Positions 16,609-23,941 of a stretch of 37,691 nucleotides of DNA are shown piece by piece (position 1 is the stretch's first letter; every line of letters begins with the position of its first letter). This DNA comes from Thalassocella blandensis. Lineage in GTDB: Bacteria; Pseudomonadota; Gammaproteobacteria; Pseudomonadales; Cellvibrionaceae. A program made the position numbers and the translations under genes. The notes beneath the pieces were generated by a model, which searched no databases, was not told where the DNA came from, and saw only the letters and a program-made list of their open reading frames with translations. The stretch lies in the NCBI GenBank assembly GCA_945882995.1, contig CAMCXE010000011.1:1-37691 (forward strand), written 5' to 3'.

Positions 16609-17550
16609 TCAAGCCACACTGGCAGACTGTAGCCAAGCCTCCATGTCTTCCTCGTGCCAGCGACTTAACAATGCCAAGCCGTCATCCACCACTTTTATAT
16701 AGACATCAATAATTTCGCTGGCCAATTTAAATACCTGATGACTGCTAGCCGTTATGGTGCGACCCGATAAAATATCCTGTTCCACCATGGTCAGCAAAAA
16801 CATCAGTTTTAATTCATAGGTTTTTATTAACAACAGCGATGAAATTGCACCACCCAAAATACCTTCCAACCGTTCAGCTTGGTGGCGAAGTTTTTCGTGC
16901 TGCGCGCGCGCAAGTGAAATGACATAGCGCAACTTACGATCATGGTGATAGTCGCATTCACCCTTCGCCGCCGCGTAGGTGGCCAAGCCGCGAATACGGG
17001 CAATTTGCTCCATCATGGTAGGCGCTTGTACGGAGACAAAACTGAGTAATTCAATTTGCTTAAATAAACGTGGGTAAGCCTGTGCATCCTCAGCGGGAGC
17101 CGGTTGATTGGTTGCTTCTGCCACCAACACGGACACGGGTCTAGCGATTTGTTTGGACAACGCCACCAGCATGCCTTGTAGCTGTTCGATGAAGTGCGAA
17201 TGCAGTTCAAAATTATCGATAACCTCGTCACCCTGCCAGTCAGCCCGTATGGAGCACCACGCGTGATGCAAATTCTCTTTGTCACGGTTGGTTAACAAAC
17301 CACCGGTGCGCGAAGTAAACGCTTCAAGGCAGGCCAAGCGGCGTTCAAGTTGAGCCTGCAGTACATCAAAATCCCCTTGAAAAACAAGGTTACCCGCCAA
17401 AAGCGCCATGCTCATTCCACGGTGACGCTGTACGGTTTTAGCCAACTGCGATAGCTGTTTCATCAACGATAAGGCATCCTGACGCTCGCGAAAAGCGACA
17501 CAGAATGCATCAAAAATATTGTCAGCTTGAGTATCAAAAGGTGCGTTCAT
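16609..17550 (-). CDS. Soluble NIT-like sensory domain protein
   Basis: A 313-residue all-helical protein without signal peptide or membrane segment, started at the ATG at 17550 (MNAPFDTQADNIFDAFCVAF); an in-frame TTG 33 bp upstream is less likely. It resembles nitrate/nitrite-sensing (NIT, PF08376-type) domains: QLAKTVQRHRGMSMALLAGN has the R-G-x-S-x-x-x-L motif and MEQIARIRGLATYAAAKGE repeats the theme in the second half. NIT domains normally sit outside the membrane in chemoreceptors, kinases or cyclases, or in the NasR antiterminator; here there is no visible output domain. It may be a stand-alone sensor or partner protein. Ligand and role are unproven. Confidence 0.6.
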   Translation of the reverse strand: MNAPFDTQADNIFDAFCVAFRERQDALSLMKQLSQLAKTVQRHRGMSMALLAGNLVFQGDFDVLQAQLERRLACLEAFTSRTGGLLTNRDKENLHHAWCSIRADWQGDEVIDNFELHSHFIEQLQGMLVALSKQIARPVSVLVAEATNQPAPAEDAQAYPRLFKQIELLSFVSVQAPTMMEQIARIRGLATYAAAKGECDYHHDRKLRYVISLARAQHEKLRHQAERLEGILGGAISSLLLIKTYELKLMFLLTMVEQDILSGRTITASSHQVFKLASEIIDVYIKVVDDGLALLSRWHEEDMEAWLQSASVA

Positions 17551-17708
17551 ATTAAATTCTGCGTCAAGACGGTGCCCACACAAGACTGTATCGGCATTTT
17601 TTTGCGTTTTTTTGAGGCTAACCGAGGCGCGCCACTAAGGCGTCCGCGCTGCAACTCTGATACAGCAATGCTTGTGCCACTGCGCCTTGCTAAAACAAAC
17701 ACCCATAA

Positions 17709-17742
17709 AAAAAGCCCCGCATCTCACAACACGGGGCTTTTT
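17709..17742. terminator. Bidirectional Rho-independent terminator
   Basis: AAAAAGCCCCG (17709-17719) and CGGGGCTTTTT (17732-17742) are perfect inverted repeats with a 12-base loop, T-rich at the 3' side on both strands. It would stop transcripts of the DUF1552/DUF1592 operon arriving from the right. Confidence 0.85.
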
Positions 17743-17818
17743 ATAGGAACTCGTTGTTTTACCAAAGGCGGGGCACACGACTAACGCGCGCCCCCTAACC
17801 TAACAATGACGGACAACC

Positions 17819-17910
17819 CAGTACCCACTCCGATTAACCTTGAGGTATCACACCAATGGATTACACAACATTTTACCGATCAACAAAAGTTAGTGGTTTA
17901 GTGGGTACTG
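17819..17910. repeat. Perfect 11-bp inverted repeat downstream of the DUF1552 gene
   Basis: CAGTACCCACT (17819-17829) and AGTGGGTACTG (17900-17910) enclose about 70 bases. The right arm begins 4 bp beyond the DUF1552 stop codon. Between the arms runs most of a 31-codon open frame, MTDNPVPTPINLEV..., at 17806-17901 on the plus strand. Could be an RNA-stabilising stem or a recombination site; no ribosome binding site supports the small frame. Confidence 0.45.
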
Positions 17911-17913
17911 ACG

Positions 17914-19251
17914 CTAGGGCTTAACATCGCCCAGCCACGCATTGTGAATTCGGCCTTCCGAACCTGGCAACACCACATTTTTATAGCCGGCCACTTCGGC
18001 AATCGTATTGAGCACATCGGTATGGCAAATAGAGGCCACGGTGGCGTCTTGGTCGCCCTGCACGCGCGCTTTACCATAGGGCGCTAGGTTCACAGTACGC
18101 CCGCCAACCAGCCCGGTATTTTTTCCTCCAGCGATGAACATGGGGATACGGAAGTGGTTATGGCGATTGCCATGGGCCAAGTCTGAAACTGTAACCAAGA
18201 TCGTATTATCCAACAAGCTGCTGCCGTCCCCGTCTGGGGTGTTGGCCATTTTGGTAATCAGCTTGGCAATCTCACCCATCCACCAAATTTTACTCGTGGT
18301 ATGTGTTGCGGCGTCTTCATGTGACAATTGGTGGTCATTGTTGGTTGTGCCCGGCACAACAATAGGCGAAACCGAAACGCCATAACTAAACGCCATGGTA
18401 CGAGTAAGGCCGCAACTCAATGCGGCAATGGCCATGTCCTGTTGAATGCTGGAAATATTCTCGAGCACAGCGGTGCGCCACAAGGCTGTTTCGGCGCGTT
18501 CGGTCCCCACGCTGGAAATGTTGGGCCCGGTGCAAACTCCACCCGTACCCGAGGCGGTGATCCGGGTCTCGAGTGCTGAGAGAGCCTCGGTATGTTGGTC
18601 CATACGCTCTTTTTCCAGGGTCCCGAGCTGGGTACGCAGACGCGCCATATCGGCCTTCGCGGCGCTGAGCATATCTAGGCGCAGGTCGCCTGGCGCTGTG
18701 CCAGTTCCGGTGTTGCCAAACAACAAGGGATAAAGTTTGCGCGGATCATCTTCGGCCTGCAGATCTTTGGTGCCATCGAAGCTAATACGCTTGCTTACTG
18801 AATCTCCCCACTGGGTAGCCACACCCATCTGGATAGATTTAAGGCTGATGCCGTTACTGGCGCGGTTAGTCCAATCTTCATTGCCCATTAAAACTTCAAT
18901 AGACGACAAGCCTTGTGAACCTTGGTCTTTAGTGGCGCCACTGTAGCCGGTCAAGCACTTGGCGCAGCCGCCTTCGTGGGTGAAGGCAGCTCCGGCGTAA
19001 CCAATACCGTCAACAAACAACAGGTTGTTAAACACTTTTTGCAAGGGTGCCGTCATCGCCGGCAACACCGTACCCCCAGGTTTAGGGAAAAAGATGTCTG
19101 GAACGCAGCCGTTGGGATGAAACAAAAATACGGTACGGATTGGCCGAGTGGTGCCGGCGGCTAGAGCATTGCGTCCGACTAGACAGGTTAAAGGTGTCGC
19201 CGCTGTTAGAGAACCCGCCGCAATTGCCTTGATTAAGGAACGTCGTTTCAT
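17914..19251 (-). CDS. DUF1552 family Tat-exported protein
   Basis: A 445-residue protein with a twin-arginine signal (MKRRSLIKAIAAGSLTAATP), indicating export of a folded, perhaps cofactor-bearing protein. DUF1552 features follow: TVFLFHPNGCVPDIFFP, LLFVDGIGYAGAAFTHEGG, FSYGVSVSPIVVPG, TTNNDHQLSHEDAATH and TILVTVSDLAHGNRHNHFRIPMF, together resembling the alkaline-phosphatase/sulfatase-like DUF1501 group. The HNH and DH motifs could bind metal. It lies 12 bp downstream of the DUF1592 gene; the two families occur together in planctomycetes, myxobacteria and some gammaproteobacteria. The biochemical role is unknown. Confidence 0.88.
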   Translation of the reverse strand: MKRRSLIKAIAAGSLTAATPLTCLVGRNALAAGTTRPIRTVFLFHPNGCVPDIFFPKPGGTVLPAMTAPLQKVFNNLLFVDGIGYAGAAFTHEGGCAKCLTGYSGATKDQGSQGLSSIEVLMGNEDWTNRASNGISLKSIQMGVATQWGDSVSKRISFDGTKDLQAEDDPRKLYPLLFGNTGTGTAPGDLRLDMLSAAKADMARLRTQLGTLEKERMDQHTEALSALETRITASGTGGVCTGPNISSVGTERAETALWRTAVLENISSIQQDMAIAALSCGLTRTMAFSYGVSVSPIVVPGTTNNDHQLSHEDAATHTTSKIWWMGEIAKLITKMANTPDGDGSSLLDNTILVTVSDLAHGNRHNHFRIPMFIAGGKNTGLVGGRTVNLAPYGKARVQGDQDATVASICHTDVLNTIAEVAGYKNVVLPGSEGRIHNAWLGDVKP

Positions 19252-19263
19252 GATGCTGTACTC

Positions 19264-22260
19264 CTAGCGGCGCTGTAAAAATGAGGGTGAAGACACGGAT
19301 TCGAACCAGAGGCCATTTAGGGCATTAACGCCCCCCTGCCAACGCGTGGAGGTGTTCTGAGTCACGCAGGTATCAGGCTGGTCCACACCACTCATGTAAC
19401 GCTGAAATTGGTCCGTCATACACGCCGCTACATAAGGCGCCCCTTCCGTAGCCAACACTTTCGAAAGACCAAGCACATCAGTGTATTCATGCTTGTCCGT
19501 ATCAGTCATTTTGTTTAACCCGGTAAGCGAGCCCGTGGCATCAATGGGTAAATTATTCCCTTCAGTGGAGCGATACTTGCCGATTGCATCGAAATTCTCG
19601 AAGGCAAAACCAATATCATCGATATATTGATGACACGACTGGCAGACACTATTGGTGGAGTGTGCGCTAAAACGTTCGCGAGTCGGCTTGGAGGGATCCA
19701 ATGGCTCCACTTCGCCCACGTTGGCCGGCGGAGGAGCAAATTCCTGACACAACAAATAGTGACGCACCAATAGCCCCCGCTTGATGGGGTGCGACTCTTT
19801 CGGCGAGGCATTGGTGGCCAGAATAGCGCCGAGCGTTAGCAGACCGCTACGCTGCGGGCTGTTCATAACTTTTTGGAAAGCTGGGGAATTGGCTGCAGGG
19901 ATACCGTAAAACGCCCCTAAGGTGTTGTTGGCGTAGGTGAAATTTGCGTTGAATAAATCGCCAACTTTGTAGGCATTGCCGGTAAACAGCTCCTGCAAAA
20001 ACATCTCCAATTCGGTTTTCAGACTGGTGCCAAGGGCTTTGTTTTGAAATTCGGGGTAGAGGGTTTCGTTGCGCTGTAACCCTGCCACGTCGCCTACATG
20101 CAGCCACTGGGTCCCGAAATATGCCAACTGTTTCTTGGCTCGAGCGTCGGTCAACAGGCGCGCAACCTGAGCGCGAATCTCTATGCTGGTGCCCAATGTA
20201 TTGGTGTCCGCTGCCGCCAATAATGGCGCATCGGGCATAGAACCCCAGAAGGTATAGGACAATAGGCTCGCCGTTTCATAGGGTGTCAAGGCATAAATGC
20301 CATTGGTGGGAGCGCCACCTAATTCTGTGCGATACAGGAAATTAGGTGACATCAACATGGCCTGAATCACCGCCTTTGCGCCTAGATCCTTCGTGGACGC
20401 TTTTTGGAATAGCGCCCGATAGGTAGTTGTCTCCGCAACGCTTAGCGGCCGACGAAATGCCTTTTTACCAAAGGTGGGCACGAAAGTATTCGCGCACGCT
20501 GCCAGGCTGTCGCCTGTGGCGCAGGTCATAACCTTAGTGAGGTCCAGCGCCGCGATTAGGATTTCCGCGGCGTTCCACTGGGCGTTTAGCAACGCCAAGT
20601 TAATGGTGGTGCCCCGAGGGTTATTGTCAAACCCATTAACGAGCCCATTGGCGCCAAACAATACTGTGAAGCTGGAACCATCGGTACGGCCAAACAGGTC
20701 ATTTACCGTATTCGCATATTCCACGTTAGTTAGCGGCCTTAAACGTCGTGGCAAGGCGTTTTCGGTGGCGCCGCAGCTCACCTCGGGCTTCCAGGTGAGG
20801 ATATAGGCGGCTATCAAGCTCGCGCACTTGTCGTCATCGGTACAGCTACCCGGTTTGTTATAGGGCATAGAGACGGCAATTTTTTGGGTCAGCGAGGTCT
20901 GCGTCCAGTTTTGAACAATGATGCCCCGCTGCGCCGCCGTGCCGTCGGCATTCACCCTGCCGTCAACCCCGTGGCAGCCTTGGCACCTGCTTAAAAAAAG
21001 ATCTTTCCCAGTCAGCATACCGCCGGCGGTACTGGACGAACTGCTGGAACTAGAAGGGCTGCTCGAGGACCCACTGCTAGGTTGAACCGTAAAACCATTG
21101 CGAATATAGGCTGCCACATCCAACGCACATTGCTCGGTGCATTTGGCACCGAAGGGCGGCATATACATCTCGATGTAGGGAGCCAGATCTAGCGGCGCCG
21201 AGTTGTCGATAACATAAGCCAGCTTGGTTGGGTCTATAGCGGTTTTGTTGTTGCGGCCACTGCCGTCGGTGTTGTGGCAGGTTGTGCAGCGCGCGGAGAA
21301 CAACCCTTGGCCATTCGCCGCATCGCCCAAGGGGTGGCCGGCGGAACTGGAGGTGCCCGAATTCGACGAAGAGCTGTTATTGCTACCCGCACCACTCACG
21401 ACAATTGCACAAACTGTTGCCTGATCCACTGAAGCTGTGAAATTGAGTGTTAACTTGCCATCCGCTACCGCTACGACGGGAAAAACATAGTCTTTTGCTA
21501 CGTTTTTACCTAGCGTTTTGAAAAGGTCTAGGTTGTTGATCAGGCTCGTTCCCTCGGCCGCCACACTCATGGCGCGTTTTCCAGCGGCGTCCCAATACTG
21601 TTCGCTGAGCTGCAACGTGACCTGGTACTCGCCATTGGGCACTGGGAATTCATACACAAATTGGCCCCAACGCTGATATTGGTAAAGTGCATCGTCCACT
21701 GTGTTAGCCACGGCGACGACAGAATTACTGGTTTTACCCCCAGTGAAATAGGCATCGGCCAGGTAGGCTTGACCATTGCTCGCTTTGAATGCCGCGCCGC
21801 CACTGTTAACAGCGTATAACACCGCAAGGCCTGATGAGCCGGAGGAACTTGACGAGCTGGAGGCGCTAGAAAGGCCAGAAGAACCAGAGGTAGTTGCCGA
21901 GCTGGACGAATCTGATGAATTCGTAGCGCCGCCAGAACTCGATGAATTCGCAGCGCCGGCAGAACCCAATTCGCTTGAAGAACTTGAAGAATTTGGAGAA
22001 CTTGAAGCGTCTAACGCCCCTGAACGACTTGAAGCGCTAGACGAACTTGATGAACTAGCGGTACCTGATGAACCAGCGGTACCTGATGAACTAGCGGCAC
22101 CTGATTCCAATTTGGCGCCGCCTCCACAGCTCGCAAGGCTTGTAACCAGCAGCCCCACCGCCCCCCAAACCTTAAGCTGGGTAAGTGCCGGCGATACATT
22201 GCGATGGCTTCGCGACACCATAAGTTGTTGGCTAGGTCTATCCGAATCTAGGTAGGTCAT
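19264..22260 (-). CDS. Tri-haem malectin/DUF1592 lipoprotein (DUF1587-1595-1592-1588-1585)
   Basis: A 998-residue lipoprotein when started at the ATG at 22260, which has GAGG 5 bases upstream; the frame is open 48 codons further but without a comparable site. The lipobox is LASC (Cys45). Then: a Ser-rich linker (about 46-150), a malectin-like carbohydrate-binding domain (about 152-300, AVNSGGAAFKASNGQAYLAD), a cytochrome c domain with CTTCH (Cys325), a poly-Ser spacer, a second with CQGCH (Cys426), DUF1587 (RRLRPLTNVEYANTVNDLFG), DUF1595, DUF1592 (LTPYETASLLSYTFWGSMPD), DUF1588 with a third motif CQSCH (Cys873), and DUF1585. It is probably an outer-membrane or surface electron-carrying protein acting with the downstream DUF1552 partner. 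The substrate is unknown. The malectin and Ser modules suggest glycan contact. Confidence 0.85.
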   Translation of the reverse strand: MTYLDSDRPSQQLMVSRSHRNVSPALTQLKVWGAVGLLVTSLASCGGGAKLESGAASSSGTAGSSGTASSSSSSSASSRSGALDASSSPNSSSSSSELGSAGAANSSSSGGATNSSDSSSSATTSGSSGLSSASSSSSSSGSSGLAVLYAVNSGGAAFKASNGQAYLADAYFTGGKTSNSVVAVANTVDDALYQYQRWGQFVYEFPVPNGEYQVTLQLSEQYWDAAGKRAMSVAAEGTSLINNLDLFKTLGKNVAKDYVFPVVAVADGKLTLNFTASVDQATVCAIVVSGAGSNNSSSSNSGTSSSAGHPLGDAANGQGLFSARCTTCHNTDGSGRNNKTAIDPTKLAYVIDNSAPLDLAPYIEMYMPPFGAKCTEQCALDVAAYIRNGFTVQPSSGSSSSPSSSSSSSSTAGGMLTGKDLFLSRCQGCHGVDGRVNADGTAAQRGIIVQNWTQTSLTQKIAVSMPYNKPGSCTDDDKCASLIAAYILTWKPEVSCGATENALPRRLRPLTNVEYANTVNDLFGRTDGSSFTVLFGANGLVNGFDNNPRGTTINLALLNAQWNAAEILIAALDLTKVMTCATGDSLAACANTFVPTFGKKAFRRPLSVAETTTYRALFQKASTKDLGAKAVIQAMLMSPNFLYRTELGGAPTNGIYALTPYETASLLSYTFWGSMPDAPLLAAADTNTLGTSIEIRAQVARLLTDARAKKQLAYFGTQWLHVGDVAGLQRNETLYPEFQNKALGTSLKTELEMFLQELFTGNAYKVGDLFNANFTYANNTLGAFYGIPAANSPAFQKVMNSPQRSGLLTLGAILATNASPKESHPIKRGLLVRHYLLCQEFAPPPANVGEVEPLDPSKPTRERFSAHSTNSVCQSCHQYIDDIGFAFENFDAIGKYRSTEGNNLPIDATGSLTGLNKMTDTDKHEYTDVLGLSKVLATEGAPYVAACMTDQFQRYMSGVDQPDTCVTQNTSTRWQGGVNALNGLWFESVSSPSFLQRR
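22049..22102. repeat. Three tandem 18-bp repeats in the lipoprotein linker
   Basis: Units 22049-22066, 22067-22084 and 22085-22102 (GATGAACTAGCGGTACCT type) differ at one or two bases. On the coding strand they encode repeated GTAGSS-like hexapeptides in the Ser-rich linker, consistent with recent slippage. Confidence 0.85.
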
Positions 22261-22605
22261 GCTGCCCTCGGCGCAAGTTTTAAGAAAAATGGTTGCTGTC
22301 AAATAAGAACGAAGCAGCCAATAGAGGCAGAGCAGACGCAAACCCTGACAAAAAAGTAAAAGTAGTCTAAAAGACCCATGCGCATAAAGTGCGGATGACG
22401 TCACATTCCACGATGGAACTTGTTAAATTCCAGATAAGCAGTGAACCAGCAAGCAAACAGGCCACTGGATACAGTTGTCATTGGTGGGTGTGACGCGCAT
22501 AACCTCCTAGTTTAGCCGAAGCCACCGCAAAAAAACTAAACCGATTTGACTGCCCCTACAGGTGTGTTACAAGGCCTAGGTCCATTATCTTTAAGAGGAG
22601 CACCT
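22261..22605. other. Divergent promoter region, lipoprotein versus glycine-zipper gene
   Basis: A 345-bp gap between divergent genes. The left part encodes the ribosome binding site of the DUF1592 lipoprotein (GAGG on the minus strand near 22266-22269) and the right end holds AAGAGGAG at 22592-22599 for the plus-strand gene. No convincing -35/-10 pair or operator was seen. Confidence 0.4.
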
Positions 22606-23574
22606 ATGAACAAACAAACGATTTTCGGAATAGCCATCGGCACCGCCATCGGCATTGCCGTTGCCGCCGCTGGTGGCGCTCTAGCGCTGCGTGAAAAGCC
22701 GCCTGAATTTGCCGAAGTGTTAGAAGTTACCCCCATAAAGTCCACCGTCGAACCGGACTACGCCCAAGTTATCAGCGTCATCCCTCGACGTGATCCCAAC
22801 GAACCCGAATTTGCCGACGTGATTAGGGTAAAGGCGCTCAAACAACCTGGCGGCTCCCGTGAAGTCTGCCGCGACCATGTGGTCACTCGCCAACGCCCCG
22901 TTGAAGATGAGCACCGCGTTGCAGGCACCGCCACTGGCGCCGTTCTGGGTGGATTACTCGGTCACCGGGTGGGAGCAGGCAAAGGTAAGGACGCCGCCAC
23001 TGTGGTGGGGGCCATCGCCGGCGGCTATGCCGGCAATCGTGTGCAGAACAATATGCAGCATAAGGACACCTACGAAACCAACGAACAACGTTGCTCCATG
23101 GTGCGCGATGAGGACCGTGTCACTGGGTATGAAGTGACCTATAGCTTTGACGGACACCAAGACGTCGTGAAAATGGATCGCAAACCCGGCAAAACCCTAA
23201 CCATGATTAATGGCCAAGTCGCACAGGATCAGCGAGCCGCAAGCCGCAGCAAAACCCCGGCACAACCTACAGAGTTCGACGTGACCTACAGCTATCAAGG
23301 GCGAGAAGACTCCATCGTACTGGACCACGACCCAGGTGAAGGCAGGAAAATTCCCGTAGAAAACGGTGCCGTTGACTTTAATGCCCGTAGCTCGGGCCGC
23401 GTTTTAGTGGCGCGGGAAGAAATACGCGGCTACGACGTGATGTATAGCATCCCGGGGTCCGCAGAGAAAAGTCTGGTACGCCTGTCCCACGAGCCCAGGG
23501 TAGGAAGCCGCCTACCACTCAAAGACGGCAAAATTGATATGGCATTTGACCCTAGCGCCACTAAAAACCGTTAA
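22606..23574 (+). CDS. Glycine-zipper 2TM domain envelope protein with internal repeats
   Basis: A 322-residue protein started at the ATG at 22606, behind AAGAGGAG. The N-terminus is a signal or anchor sequence with small residues (IFGIAIGTAIGIAVAAAGGA). It is followed by three repeats of about 17-20 residues with the pattern (F/Y)-A-(E/Q/D)-V-(L/I)-x-V: EFAEVLEV, DYAQVISV and EFADVIRV. A glycine-zipper segment (ATGAVLGGLLGHRVG... VVGAIAGGYAGNRV) lies at about residues 105-150 and resembles Rick_17kDa/SlyB-type outer-membrane proteins. The C-terminus has three repeats of about 50 residues opening with YEVTYSFDG, FDVTYSYQG and YDVMYSIPG, with a DRKPG/DHDPG/SHEPR turn. Likely envelope-associated; function unknown. 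Confidence 0.78.
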   Translation: MNKQTIFGIAIGTAIGIAVAAAGGALALREKPPEFAEVLEVTPIKSTVEPDYAQVISVIPRRDPNEPEFADVIRVKALKQPGGSREVCRDHVVTRQRPVEDEHRVAGTATGAVLGGLLGHRVGAGKGKDAATVVGAIAGGYAGNRVQNNMQHKDTYETNEQRCSMVRDEDRVTGYEVTYSFDGHQDVVKMDRKPGKTLTMINGQVAQDQRAASRSKTPAQPTEFDVTYSYQGREDSIVLDHDPGEGRKIPVENGAVDFNARSSGRVLVAREEIRGYDVMYSIPGSAEKSLVRLSHEPRVGSRLPLKDGKIDMAFDPSATKNR

Positions 23575-23941
23575 TCCCTGTCTGCCCCGCCACATAACCC
23601 GGGGCTGGATAGCGCGCCGCCTAAGGCCCACTCACCGCTTTTTGAGCGCCCTTCGGCGTTTGGTGCTAAAGGGACGGCGGCTGTCGCTTAATCACAGCCG
23701 CTATTGCTGAAAGCGCCGCGCAGCGCCCAAGCCAAAGGCAGTCTCGCCAGGGTATAACTCGAACCCCAAGTCTAGCCATCTCAGCGGATTCGCGGCAAAA
23801 TCCGCATATGTCCAACTGCCTACGCGGGGCCATCTAAAATATCCCGTTTAGCGTATAGCTGCTGCCGCCAACTGCCTCCCACGCAAGGGCCCATAACACC
23901 TCACCTTGGCGCCAACGCGCGTCAATCAATTAGGAAGCGCT
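23575..23941. other. Intergenic region before ovoA
   Basis: A 367-bp stretch without a supported gene. Two hairpins are visible: GCCCCG/CGGGGC (23584-23589 and 23600-23605) just after the glycine-zipper gene, and GCGGCTGT/ACAGCCGC (23677-23684 and 23694-23701). Neither has a clear T-run. AGGA at 23932-23935 serves the ovoA start. Confidence 0.5.

Noticed and set aside
21776-22255. A 159-codon acidic plus-strand frame opposite the lipoprotein linker
   Set aside because: It mirrors the Ser-rich linker codons; the minus strand has a lipobox and clear domains.
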